In this document: one piece after another, positions 20,910-28,125 of the stretch | Layout of the letters: the number at the start of each line of letters is the position of its first letter | Numbering within the stretch: the first letter of the stretch is position 1 | IMG/VR virus record: IMGVR_UViG_3300044701_000755 | Coordinates: 1 to 28,125 of that record | Source of the DNA: a virus | Length of the DNA stretch: 28,125 nucleotides | Reading direction: 5' to 3' (one strand) | Translations under genes and position numbers: made by a program | Notes under the pieces: generated by a model | What the model was told of the DNA's origin: nothing | Database searches by the model: none | What the model saw: only the letters and a program-made list of their open reading frames with translations

Positions 20910-21374
20910 ATGTTCGAGACTTTGCCGTATGAGCCGCGTCAGTTGCGTGCGACTGAGGATCGGCTCCATCGCATATACAAGGCTGCCAAGCGCGGCCTCA
21001 AGGGCGACGCTCTCGCGTTGGCCGCCGGCATGTTGCCCAAGGAGTACCAGCTACTCAAGCAGTTCGACGAGATCGCGGAGTACGCCGAACTCAAGGGCCG
21101 CGCCGAGGGCGAGATGGAGATGAGCGAGTTGCTGCACCAGGCAGCGCAGCAGGGCGACGCCAAGGCGGCGCTGGCGATCTTGCAGAACGTCCACGGCTGG
21201 GTCGCCAAGCAGGCCATCAGTGTGGACGTCAACCAGCAGATCAGCATCACGGCGGCGCTACAAGAGGCGCAGCGCCGCGTACTGGACGTCACCGACGTAG
21301 AGGCTATCAATGAAAATACTTCTGTGGATCGCCTTATTTCTAGTGATCATCTGGCTCGTCAGCCCGCTGTTTGA
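20910..21374 (+). CDS. terS: Probable terminase small subunit
   Basis: This encodes 154 residues. The start MFETLPYEPRQLRATEDRLH fits conserved-looking coding, while a longer reading from 20838 would run through the A/T-rich promoter region. The protein is helical. Residues 12-60 could form the DNA-binding helices, including AAKRGLKGDALALAAGMLPK, and the rest includes an Ala-rich oligomerisation helix (ELLHQAAQQGDAKAALAILQ) and WVAKQAISVDVNQQISITAA, typical of phage small terminases. It would recognise the packaging site and activate the large subunit encoded next. The last 22 codons are shared, out of frame, with a membrane microprotein gene. No Shine-Dalgarno site precedes the ATG. Confidence 0.82.
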   Translation: MFETLPYEPRQLRATEDRLHRIYKAAKRGLKGDALALAAGMLPKEYQLLKQFDEIAEYAELKGRAEGEMEMSELLHQAAQQGDAKAALAILQNVHGWVAKQAISVDVNQQISITAALQEAQRRVLDVTDVEAINENTSVDRLISSDHLARQPAV

Positions 21375-21381
21375 TCTGTAA
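21310..21381 (+). CDS. 23-residue membrane microprotein overlapping terS
   Basis: This 72-base gene lies in another frame over the end of terS. The ATG has GAGG six bases upstream, and its TAA shares one base with the ATG of the large terminase (TAATG). The product is MKILLWIALFLVIIW followed by LVSPLFDL, one hydrophobic helix with a positive N-terminus. The arrangement would couple translation of the large terminase to this small gene. It may have a membrane function or may simply be a translational relay. The ending FDL resembles the LDL end of the other microprotein. Confidence 0.55.
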   Translation: MKILLWIALFLVIIWLVSPLFDL

Positions 21382-22910
21382 TGCAGACCACACGCTACAG
21401 CGCGCAGGACGAGCAGGAGCTAATGGCTCGGCTGTGGTCGCCGGCCATCAAGGACAACCCGCTCGCGTTCGTGATGTTCGCGTATCCGTGGGGCGTCAAG
21501 GGCACGCCGCTGGAGCACTTCACTGGCCCGCGCAAATGGCAGCGCGAGGTGCTCGCGACTATGGCCGAGCACATCAAGCAGAACGGCGGCCGTCTAGATT
21601 TTGACGTGCTGCGCCTGGCAGTCAGTTCAGGCCGCGGTATTGGCAAGTCGGCGCTAGTCAGTTGGATCACGGACTGGATGCTGTCTACGCGGATTGGCTC
21701 GACGACCATCATCTCGGCTAACTCAGAGTCACAGCTTAGATCAATCACCTGGGCCGAGTTGACAAAGTGGCTGGCGATGTCGATCAACAGCCATTGGTTC
21801 GAGGTCAGCGCCACGCGGCTGATGCCGGCCAAGTGGCTGACCGAGCTAGTCGAGCGCGATCTGCGAAAAGGCACCCGTTACTGGGGCGTCGAGGGGCGGT
21901 TGTGGTCGGCGGAAAACCCCGACGCCTACGCTGGCGTGCACAACTTCGACGGCGTGATGGTGATTTTTGACGAGGCGTCGGGTATTGACGACTCAATCTG
22001 GGCCGTGACGAGCGGTTTTTTCACGGAAAACACGCCGAATCGCTTCTGGCTGGCGTTTTCCAACCCGCGCCGCAACACCGGGTACTTCTACGAGGCGTTT
22101 AACAGCAAACGCGAGTTCTGGAAGTCGAAAATCGTGGATGCAAGGACGGTCGAGGGCACCGACAAGCAGGTCTACGAGCAGATCATCGCGGAATACGGGC
22201 CCGACAGCAGCCAAGCGCACGTCGAGGTGTACGGTCAGTTCCCGAACGAGGGCGACGACCAGTTTATCAGCATCGGCATCGTGGACGCGGCGATGAAGCG
22301 CCAGCCCTACAAGGACGAATCGGCGCCGATCGTGGTGGGCGTGGACCCGGCGCGGTTCGGGGCGGACGCAACTGTCATCGCCGTGCGTCAAGGGCGGGAC
22401 ATTTTGAAGCTGATCAGGCATCGGGGCGACGACACCATGACGGTGGTCGGGCACGTCATCGACGCGATCGAAGAGTTTAAGCCGACGCTCGTCAACATCG
22501 ACGAGGGCGGGCTAGGGGCAGGGGTCGTGGACCGGCTCAAGGAGCAGCGGTACAAGATCAGGGGTGTGAACTTCGGCAACAAGGCCAAGAACCCGATCAT
22601 GTACGGCAACAAGAGGGCGGAAATCTGGGGTGAGATGCGCGACTGGCTCAAGTCGGCGAGCGTGCCCAACGACAGGTTCTTGAAGTCTGACCTGATTTCG
22701 CCTAAGATGAAGCCCGATTCTCGTGGTACGATCTACCTAGAGTCCAAAAAGGACATGAAAGCCCGTGGTTTGGCAAGCCCCGACGCAGCCGATGCAATAG
22801 CGTTGACGTTTGCCTTTCCTGTGGCGCACCGCGAGATGCGCGAAGACAAGCAGCGCACCGCGCGGTCAATGGGCTACGGTACTGTCTCAACGAGTTGGAT
22901 GGGTGCTTGA
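21381..22910 (+). CDS. terL: Terminase large subunit
   Basis: This encodes 509 residues, the packaging motor ATPase and nuclease. Walker A is SSGRGIGKSAL near 82-92. Walker B with the catalytic glutamate is VMVIFDEASG near 192-201. The nuclease domain shows RNase H-fold acidic motifs: VVGVDPARFGADATVIAV near 317-335, VNIDEGGLGAGVVDRL near 371-386 and SPDAADAIALTFAFP near 466-480. The start ATG overlaps the microprotein stop. It should act at the portal to pump DNA into the prohead and cut it at the end of packaging. Length and motif order are normal for the family. Confidence 0.95.
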   Translation: MQTTRYSAQDEQELMARLWSPAIKDNPLAFVMFAYPWGVKGTPLEHFTGPRKWQREVLATMAEHIKQNGGRLDFDVLRLAVSSGRGIGKSALVSWITDWMLSTRIGSTTIISANSESQLRSITWAELTKWLAMSINSHWFEVSATRLMPAKWLTELVERDLRKGTRYWGVEGRLWSAENPDAYAGVHNFDGVMVIFDEASGIDDSIWAVTSGFFTENTPNRFWLAFSNPRRNTGYFYEAFNSKREFWKSKIVDARTVEGTDKQVYEQIIAEYGPDSSQAHVEVYGQFPNEGDDQFISIGIVDAAMKRQPYKDESAPIVVGVDPARFGADATVIAVRQGRDILKLIRHRGDDTMTVVGHVIDAIEEFKPTLVNIDEGGLGAGVVDRLKEQRYKIRGVNFGNKAKNPIMYGNKRAEIWGEMRDWLKSASVPNDRFLKSDLISPKMKPDSRGTIYLESKKDMKARGLASPDAADAIALTFAFPVAHREMREDKQRTARSMGYGTVSTSWMGA

Positions 22911-23171
22911 ATGGCGAAAAAAAGCGTGTCTCTTAGCGTTGGACGGGGCGAGAAGCTACCCGTCAGCAAAGGCGCGGGCCTGACCGCCAAGGGCCGCGCC
23001 AAGTACAACGCAGCCACCGGCTCCAACCTCAAGCCGCCGGCACCCAGCCCCAAGACCAAGGCGGACGCTGGCCGCAAGGCGAGCTTCTGTGCCCGCATGG
23101 AAGGGGTCGTCAAGAACGCCAAAGGCGACGCCGAGCGCGCTAAGGCATCACTTAAACGATGGAAGTGCTGA
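22911..23171 (+). CDS. Small basic protein, DUF6321-like
   Basis: This encodes 86 residues and starts immediately after the large terminase stop (TGAATGG). It is strongly basic: SVGRGEKLPVSKGAGLTAKG, then AKYNAATGSNLKPP, with a helical end SFCARMEGVVKNAKGDAERA and KASLKRWKC. I recognise the pattern as a small family found near terminase and portal genes in podophages, probably DUF6321. It could bind packaged DNA or head proteins. Function is not established. Confidence 0.75.
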   Translation: MAKKSVSLSVGRGEKLPVSKGAGLTAKGRAKYNAATGSNLKPPAPSPKTKADAGRKASFCARMEGVVKNAKGDAERAKASLKRWKC

Positions 23172-23172
23172 C

Positions 23173-23316
23173 ATGAAAAAGCCCGGACTCTACGCTAACA
23201 TCCACGCCAAGCGCGAGCGCATCAAAGAAGGCTCGGGCGAAAAGATGCGTAAGCCCGGCTCGCCTGGCGCGCCGACCAACAAGGCGTTTAAGCAGTCGGC
23301 CAAGAAGGGCAAGTAA
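23173..23316 (+). CDS. Small basic protein, 47 residues
   Basis: The ATG lies one base after the previous stop and the TAA overlaps the next ATG (TAATG). The product opens MKKPGLYANIHAKRERIKEG and continues SGEKMRKPGSPGAPT. It is rich in Lys, Arg and Gly. The LYANIHAKRERIK motif recurs in small phage proteins next to the terminase. It is likely a DNA-associated head or packaging accessory, by charge and place only. Confidence 0.7.
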   Translation: MKKPGLYANIHAKRERIKEGSGEKMRKPGSPGAPTNKAFKQSAKKGK

Positions 23317-23468
23317 TGCCGCTCGTCAAGTCTGCTAGTAAGGAAGCCTTCCGCAAGAACGTGAAGGCCGAGCTTGCCAGCGGCAAAAAACCAGCCCAAG
23401 CCGTGGCAATTGCCTACTCGGTCAAGCGCGAAGCCGCTAAAAAACCGGCCATGAAAGGTAAAAAATGA
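23316..23468 (+). CDS. Small basic protein, 50 residues
   Basis: This is a short gene between TAATG and ATGA overlaps. The product opens MPLVKSASKEAFRKNVKAEL and continues ASGKKPAQAVAIAYSVKREA, ending in a Lys-rich tail. The VKAEL...KPAQAVAIAYSVKR pattern is common in small phage proteins from this neighbourhood. It probably folds into two helices. With the two genes before it, it makes a cassette of three basic proteins. Function is unknown. Confidence 0.7.
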   Translation: MPLVKSASKEAFRKNVKAELASGKKPAQAVAIAYSVKREAAKKPAMKGKK

Positions 23469-24691
23469 GTTTCCTTGGCGTTAGAAACGCTGTTTCGCTA
23501 GGCGTATCACCACACGTAACACTGGGTGGCTCAAACTTGTTGAGCAGGCTGTCGCCCTCACTAATTTTGCAATTTGCTGGAGCACAAACCCTCGACCCCC
23601 GCATCACCTTCACGCGCAGCACCACAGCCACGTTTACCGGCTCCGACGGGCTGATCCAAACGGCTGCCATCGACGCACCACGGTTTGACTACAACCCCAC
23701 TACGCTTGCCCCGCTGGGCCTGTTGATTGAGGAGCAGCGAGTGAATCTGCTGCTCTACAGCACAGATTTAAGCACTGGCTGGAGTAAAGGAACGGCAGCG
23801 ACTTGGACTGCCAACGCTGCAACTGCCCCTGATGGGACAATGACCGCACTTGGCGTGGACGGACTTAGCGGTACAAGCCGAATCAGTACGAATGCAGCTC
23901 TATACACAGCTGGGCCATCTATAACTGGGGGTTCGGCAGTCACAGTAAGTGTGTATGTTCGAGCAAAAACTGGCACGGCATCAAACGTATGTTTGCGAAT
24001 TCAGGAGACAGGCGGGAACAACACAATCGGCCCCGGAAACACAATTGGCACTGCGTGGCAGCGAATATCTCTTACGGTGACAACAGCCGCTGGCGCAACT
24101 GCTGCCTCTTTTACATTAGGAACCACTACTGGCACAGCAGACATTTTCATCTGGGCTGCGCAGCAGGAGGTTGGAGCCTTTGCCACCAGCTACATCCCTA
24201 CAGTGGCAAGCCAAGTGACCCGTGCGGCTGATGTGGCAGTGATGACGGGGACAAACTTCAGTAGTTGGTATAACGCGACTGAGGGGACGTTGTACGGCCA
24301 AGCTGATTGGATGGGTTTGTCAAATAACGACTACTTCTTTGCCATCAACAACGGAACTTCCTCAAATCTTATTGCAATTGGTGTTTCAAATACACCCTTG
24401 ACCAGATTTATTGTGATTGATGGCGGAGTGACCCAAGCATCAGTTAGTGGCCCAACACCCGTGGCAAACGTTGCTTTTAAAATTGCTGGAGCCTACCAAG
24501 CCAATAGCTTTGCAGCAGCGACAAACGGCACACTTGGAACAGTTGATACATCAGGGACTGTTCCATCAGTAAATCAGGTTTCTTTGACTTCATCAAGTGG
24601 CACTACAAACCAGTTTAACGGCCACATCCGTCAAATCGTCTACTACCCCCGCCGCCTTGCCAACAGCGAGTTGCAGGCCATCACAGCTTAA
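23465..24691 (+). CDS. Lectin-like (concanavalin A fold) surface protein
   Basis: This encodes 408 residues. The segment LDPRITFTRSTTATFTGSDG and the following APRFDYNPTTLAPLGLLIEE form an N-terminal module widespread in phage fibres and decoration proteins. The rest is Ser/Thr/Gly/Ala-rich beta structure, with two probable carbohydrate-binding lobes at about residues 95-265 and 275-405. The end FNGHIRQIVYYPRRLANSEL is the usual close of laminin G/concanavalin-like domains. Its DNA is less GC-rich than that of its neighbours, notably 23755-24620. A receptor- or glycan-binding protein between terminase and portal is unusual. It may be a head decoration protein or a fibre gene moved in as a cassette. 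Confidence 0.75.
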   Translation: MSFLGVRNAVSLGVSPHVTLGGSNLLSRLSPSLILQFAGAQTLDPRITFTRSTTATFTGSDGLIQTAAIDAPRFDYNPTTLAPLGLLIEEQRVNLLLYSTDLSTGWSKGTAATWTANAATAPDGTMTALGVDGLSGTSRISTNAALYTAGPSITGGSAVTVSVYVRAKTGTASNVCLRIQETGGNNTIGPGNTIGTAWQRISLTVTTAAGATAASFTLGTTTGTADIFIWAAQQEVGAFATSYIPTVASQVTRAADVAVMTGTNFSSWYNATEGTLYGQADWMGLSNNDYFFAINNGTSSNLIAIGVSNTPLTRFIVIDGGVTQASVSGPTPVANVAFKIAGAYQANSFAAATNGTLGTVDTSGTVPSVNQVSLTSSSGTTNQFNGHIRQIVYYPRRLANSELQAITA

Positions 24692-24700
24692 GGACACATC

Positions 24701-24931
24701 ATGGACTATTACCTGAAGTTCACAAGCGAAGTCCAAGCCACTACTGCGATGGAAGGATACGAAGGCAGCGTTGACACCATTGGCGTCATCTACGAACGCA
24801 CAGGCGGCACAGACGAGGAGCCAGTAATGACTGCGCTGCCCGGCTGGCATGTCAATGTCCGTGGGCCTCAGAGTGATACACTGACGCCGTTTGCGGTTCA
24901 AGTAAGTAGCCCGCATCGCGTGTGGGCGTAA
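24701..24931 (+). CDS. Small protein paired with the lectin-like gene
   Basis: This encodes 76 residues after TTAAGGA. It opens MDYYLKFTSEVQATTAMEGY and contains IGVIYERTGG and PGWHVNVRG, which are recurrent in small proteins found directly after fibre-type genes. It is probably a compact alpha/beta fold. It may be a partner or chaperone of the preceding protein and may have moved with it. No enzymatic motif is visible. Confidence 0.7.
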   Translation: MDYYLKFTSEVQATTAMEGYEGSVDTIGVIYERTGGTDEEPVMTALPGWHVNVRGPQSDTLTPFAVQVSSPHRVWA

Positions 24932-24947
24932 ATTTTAAAGGCAAAAA

Positions 24948-25133
24948 ATGAGCAAAATCCTTGCACCCATTGGCAAACTCAACGCCCGTGAGCCGAAGAT
25001 GTCCGGCGGCGGGATGCCCGACCGCAACAAGGAGACGTACTCCAAGATGCCCGGCATGGGCTGCCACGGTAGCATTCCCGCAGGCAACAACGTCAAAGCG
25101 ACCGTTGCCAAGGTTCTGAGCAAGATTAAGTAA
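24948..25133 (+). CDS. Small basic protein before portal
   Basis: This encodes 61 residues with AAAGG before the ATG. The product, opening MSKILAPIGKLNAREPKMSG, has a flexible Gly/Met/Pro-rich middle and a short helical end (NVKATVAKVLSKIK). It has the same basic character as the three genes after terL, from which the lectin-like pair separates it. That supports the idea that the lectin-like pair was inserted into a once-continuous cassette. Function is unknown. Confidence 0.65.
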   Translation: MSKILAPIGKLNAREPKMSGGGMPDRNKETYSKMPGMGCHGSIPAGNNVKATVAKVLSKIK

Positions 25134-25135
25134 TC

Positions 25136-27304
25136 ATGGACTACACAGGAATCGCCGCTGCTGGCGCGGTCAGCGAAGGCGGCTCGGCCAAGGACAAGAG
25201 CGACTCCGAGGTGCTTTCGACGGCCCGCAGCCGCCTGAACATGGCGATTTCTGCGCTGTCTGAGTCGCGTGAGGACGAGCTAGACGACCTGCGTTTTTAC
25301 GCAGGCTCGCCCGACAACCACTGGCAGTGGCCGGCCGACGTGCTCGCTACTCGCGGTGCGGTGCAGGGCCAGACGATCAACGCCAGGCCGTGCCTGACCA
25401 TCAACAAGCTGCCGCAGCACGTCCATCAGGTGACCAACGAGCAGCGGCAAAACAGGCCGCAGCCCAAGGTGATCCCGGCCGACGACGGCGCTGACGTCGA
25501 GGTAGCGGAAATCTTCAACGGCATGATCCGGCACATCGAGTACATATCGGACGCCGACGTGGCCTACGACACCGCCTGCGAGAACCAAGTGTCTTACGGC
25601 GAGGGCTACGCCCGTATTCTGACCGAGTACTGCGACGACAACACGTTCGACCAAGACATCAAGATCGGGCGCATCCGCAACTCGTTTAGCGTCTACATGG
25701 ACCCGCTGATCCAAGACCCGTGCGGCTCCGACGCCCGCTGGTGCTTTATCACCGAGGACATCCCCAAGGACGAGTACGAGCGCCAGTACCCGGACGCCGC
25801 GCCCATCACCACGCTGCAAACGCTGGGTGTGGGCGATCAAGGCTTTAGCCAGTGGATGAACGAAAACACGGTGCGTATCGCCGAGTATTTCTACATCGAG
25901 AACACCAAAGAGACGCTCAACCTGTACCCCGGCAACGTCACAGCGTTCCAAGGCACGCCCGAGGACAAGATGCTGCGGATGCAGTTCGGCAAGCCCCTGC
26001 GCTCGCGCCCGTCTGACCGCAAGAAGGTCAAGTGGCTCAAGATCAACGGCTACGAGGTGCTGGAGCGGTCCGACTGGGCTGGCTCGCACATCCCGGTGGT
26101 GCGCTGCGTGGGCAACGAGTTTGAGGTTGAGGGCCGGCTGTACGTCAGCGGCCTCGTGCGTAACGCCAAAGACGCGCAGCGCATGTACAACTACTGGACG
26201 AGCCAAGAAGCTGAGATGCTGGCCTTGGCCCCCAAGGCACCGTTCATCGGCTACGGCGGCCAGTTCGAGGGCTACGAGATGCAGTGGAAGACTGCAAACA
26301 CCCAGAACTGGCCCTACCTTGAGGTCAACCCAGACGTCACCGACGGCGCAGGCGCCGTGCTGCCGCTGCCCCAGCGCGCAGCCCCGCCGCTGCCGCAGAC
26401 TGGCCTGATCCAAGCCAAGATGGGTGCGTCTGACGACATTAAGAACACGACCGGCCAGTACAACGCATCGCTGGGCCAGACGTCCAACGAGCGCAGCGGC
26501 AAGGCCATCCTAGCCCGTCAGCGTGAGTCGGACACCGGCACGTACCACTACGTGGACAACTACGCTCGGTTCATCCGCTACATCGGCCGGCAACTGATCG
26601 ACCTGATCCCGAAAATCTACGACACGCAGCGCATTGCCCGCATCGTCGGCGAGGACGGCCAGTCTAAGATGGTCAAGATCAACCCGATGCAGCCCGAGCC
26701 GGTCAAAAAGATCGTCAACGAGCAAGGCATCGTGGTCGAGAAAATCTACAACCCCGGCGTCGGCAAGTACGACGTCATGGTCATCACTGGCCCCGGCTTT
26801 GCCACCAAGCGCCAAGAGTCGCTTGAAGCAATGGCCCAGCTACTGCAAGGCAACCCAGACCTCTGGCGTGTGGCTGGCGACCTGTTCGTCAAGAACATGG
26901 ACTGGCCGGGCGCTCAGGAAATGTCGCAACGCTTTGCCAAGGTGATCGATCCGGCCATCCTTGGCGACGACGAGGACAACCCGGCACTGGCAGCGGCCAA
27001 GCAGCAGATGGAGGCCATGAACCAAGAGATGCAGCAGATGGCCGGCATGTTGCAGAACGTGCAGAAGTCGATGGAAGCGCGTGATCTGTCGATCAAGGAG
27101 TTTGAGGCCGAGATCAAGGCGTACCAGGCTGAGACGCAGCGCATTAGCGCCGTGCAAGCCGGCATGACCGAGCAGCAGATTCAAGACATCGCTATGGGCG
27201 TTGTGGCTGCTGCGATGGAGAGCAACGACAACATGGTCATGATGACCGAGCAACGTGAAATGCCCGAAATGCAGCCAGAGATGCAACCAGGAGCTATGCA
27301 ATGA
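25136..27304 (+). CDS. Portal protein, P22-type
   Basis: This encodes 722 residues, close to the length of P22 gp1. It starts two bases after the previous stop without a clear binding site, so coupling is likely. Recognisable parts are DNHWQWPADV near 60, INARPCLTINKLPQHVHQVT near 80-100, NEQRQNRPQPKVIPADD, ACENQVSYGEGYARILTEY near 145 and FSVYMDPLIQDPCGSDARW near 185. The segment SNERSGKAILARQRESDTGT lies near 450. The C-terminal 120 residues are a long Gln/Glu/Met-rich coiled coil, matching the barrel helix seen in P22-type portals. The portal forms the dodecameric ring through which DNA enters and leaves the head. Confidence 0.92.
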   Translation: MDYTGIAAAGAVSEGGSAKDKSDSEVLSTARSRLNMAISALSESREDELDDLRFYAGSPDNHWQWPADVLATRGAVQGQTINARPCLTINKLPQHVHQVTNEQRQNRPQPKVIPADDGADVEVAEIFNGMIRHIEYISDADVAYDTACENQVSYGEGYARILTEYCDDNTFDQDIKIGRIRNSFSVYMDPLIQDPCGSDARWCFITEDIPKDEYERQYPDAAPITTLQTLGVGDQGFSQWMNENTVRIAEYFYIENTKETLNLYPGNVTAFQGTPEDKMLRMQFGKPLRSRPSDRKKVKWLKINGYEVLERSDWAGSHIPVVRCVGNEFEVEGRLYVSGLVRNAKDAQRMYNYWTSQEAEMLALAPKAPFIGYGGQFEGYEMQWKTANTQNWPYLEVNPDVTDGAGAVLPLPQRAAPPLPQTGLIQAKMGASDDIKNTTGQYNASLGQTSNERSGKAILARQRESDTGTYHYVDNYARFIRYIGRQLIDLIPKIYDTQRIARIVGEDGQSKMVKINPMQPEPVKKIVNEQGIVVEKIYNPGVGKYDVMVITGPGFATKRQESLEAMAQLLQGNPDLWRVAGDLFVKNMDWPGAQEMSQRFAKVIDPAILGDDEDNPALAAAKQQMEAMNQEMQQMAGMLQNVQKSMEARDLSIKEFEAEIKAYQAETQRISAVQAGMTEQQIQDIAMGVVAAAMESNDNMVMMTEQREMPEMQPEMQPGAMQ

Positions 27305-27666
27305 GCACCGCCGCCAACTTCATGGGTGTCTTGTTCTTGGCCCGCGACGTGGCCCATTCGGTGCATCTGAACACGCGCAGTTTCTCCAAGCACATGGCGC
27401 TCAACACGTTTTACGACGAGGTGATTGACTTGGCCGACAAGTTTGCCGAGGCGTACCAAGGCCGTCATGGTCTAATTGGACCCATCAGCCTGATGAGCGC
27501 CAAGAAGAACGGCAACATCATTGAGTTTCTGGAGCAGTCCCTCAAAGACATTGAAGGTATGCGGTACGAGGTGGTGGAGAAAAATGACACCCCAATCCAG
27601 AACATCATTGACGAAATCGTCGGGCTTTACCTTTCTGTGCTGTATAAACTAAAATTCTTGGCATAA
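27301..27666 (+). CDS. DUF5856-like four-helix protein
   Basis: This encodes 121 residues. The ATG overlaps the portal stop (ATGA). The sequence ARDVAHSVHLNTRSFSKHMA, then LNTFYDEVIDLADKFAEAYQ, resembles a phage family with a predicted four-helix, ferritin/Dps-like layout. The His, Asp and Glu residues in helices 1 and 2 are placed as in such bundles. Whether it binds metal cannot be told. Known relatives lie in packaging or structural neighbourhoods of large phages. The function is open. Confidence 0.7.
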   Translation: MSTAANFMGVLFLARDVAHSVHLNTRSFSKHMALNTFYDEVIDLADKFAEAYQGRHGLIGPISLMSAKKNGNIIEFLEQSLKDIEGMRYEVVEKNDTPIQNIIDEIVGLYLSVLYKLKFLA

Positions 27667-27676
27667 AGGAACCATC

Positions 27677-27979
27677 ATGGAACTTCTCAACGCTCTCACC
27701 AAAGCAGGTTTTCCTGCCCAAACTGCATCTTTCACAGGTACAGCAGCCAACACTGCTGGCTGGCCCGCTGGCCCTGAGGGCGTCATGGTTTGGTCCGACC
27801 AACCCTGTTACGTTGAAGTGGGCGAAGGCGCTGTGGCAACCACTGCCAGCACCCCAATCCCATCGTTCACACCCATCGCATTCAAAGTGCCAATCAACAC
27901 CAGCGGTCTGTGGCGAGTTAGCGCCATCCAGATTTCATCTGCTGGCGTGATTTACTGCAAACCAATCAACACTAAATAA
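27677..27979 (+). CDS. Small beta-rich protein, possible head decoration protein
   Basis: This encodes 100 residues, with AAAGGA before the ATG. The segment GVMVWSDQPCYVEVGEGAVA and the following TTASTPIPSFTPIAFKVPIN, then WRVSAIQISSAGVIYCKPIN, look like a small beta sandwich. Similar proteins occur between portal and scaffold in podophages. No membrane span is seen. A role as a head or connector accessory protein is inferred. Confidence 0.7.
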   Translation: MELLNALTKAGFPAQTASFTGTAANTAGWPAGPEGVMVWSDQPCYVEVGEGAVATTASTPIPSFTPIAFKVPINTSGLWRVSAIQISSAGVIYCKPINTK

Positions 27980-28041
27980 ATTTTTAGGTGTAATATTCAA
28001 CTGTACTGGCCCAGTAGACCAGGGTTCCTACGGAACATGAA

Positions 28042-28125
28042 ATGACTGAAGAAGTCCAGCAAGCCTTAGCGGAAGTTGAATCCGCGCCAGCACCCGAGGC
28101 GACGGCCGCCCCGGAAAGTGCACAA
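28042..28125 (+). CDS. Scaffold protein, 5' end only (partial)
   Basis: The gene runs off the window. The first ATG at 28037 closes at once, and the ATG at 28042 opens MTEEVQQALAEVESAPAPEA and more Ala/Pro/Glu-rich sequence. An acidic Ala/Pro start just after portal genes is typical of phage scaffolding proteins, which guide coat assembly and then leave. Only 28 residues are visible, so the call rests mainly on position. Confidence 0.55.
   Translation, partial: MTEEVQQALAEVESAPAPEATAAPESAQ

Noticed and set aside
20450-20911. A 153-residue - strand reading frame through the iterons and G-tract
   Set aside because: It translates the repeats into low-complexity Pro and Trp-Val-Ile runs and begins inside the terS start, so it is a shadow of non-coding repeats.
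25280-26413. A 377-residue antisense frame inside the portal gene
   Set aside because: It is a mirror of third-position GC bias opposite a clear portal protein, with no binding site or motif.
1-28125. Prophage with integrase and attachment site
   Set aside because: No integrase, excisionase, repressor or att-like repeat was recognised. The part of the genome outside the window could still hold them.

Overview
The window is about 28 kb of a double-stranded DNA tailed-phage genome, most likely a short-tailed (podovirus-like) phage with a P22-type head. The evidence is a portal protein of about 720 residues, a terminase pair, the start of a probable scaffold gene, large Ala/Gly-rich virion proteins resembling injected proteins, and a short tail-fibre anchor. 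The DNA is GC-rich, the genes are tightly packed and ATGA/TAATG start-stop overlaps are common. The host cannot be named from sequence alone. GC content and protein style suggest a GC-rich proteobacterium and an environmental (perhaps freshwater) virus, but this is inference. I see no integrase, lysogeny repressor, tRNA or phage RNA polymerase in the window.

Layout: (1) 1-4510, + strand, two large probable ejection or internal virion proteins. (2) 4545-6949, + strand, a tail-fibre anchor followed by three short modular fibre-like genes with AT-rich, divergent C-termini. (3) 6962-9111, + strand, small tail-associated genes and a lysis cassette of three membrane proteins and a lysozyme. (4) 9097-12198, - strand, a dense block of small genes around a SNF2-type helicase and a VRR-NUC nuclease. 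(5) 12303-18408, + strand, replication genes: PD-(D/E)XK (DUF2800-like) nuclease, a conserved 212-residue protein, family A DNA polymerase and primase-helicase. (6) 18454-20262, - strand, small genes of unknown function and a cysteine-rich conserved phage protein, ending at a - strand terminator. (7) 20263-20909, a non-coding hub between divergent operons. It holds 9-bp iterons, a near-perfect 19-bp inverted repeat built from two inverted iterons, an AT-rich stretch and a run of five G-tracts. (8) 20910-28125, + strand, terminase small and large subunits, small basic proteins, a lectin-like protein, portal, a DUF5856-like protein, a beta-rich small protein and the start of a scaffold gene. The virion genes at the two ends probably join in a circular map.

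How the genes work together: the polymerase, primase-helicase and nucleases replicate and process phage DNA, perhaps starting at the iteron region. The terminase packages it through the portal into a scaffold-built head. The large Ala-rich proteins are probably injected at infection, the fibre modules recognise the host, and the holin-like proteins plus lysozyme release progeny.

The most unusual things are the iteron/hairpin/G-tract region, two membrane-spanning microproteins of 20 and 23 residues with good ribosome binding sites that ordinary gene callers would miss, a staircase of three out-of-frame overlapping genes, and patches of foreign-looking codon usage over the catalytic cores of the polymerase and the nuclease.
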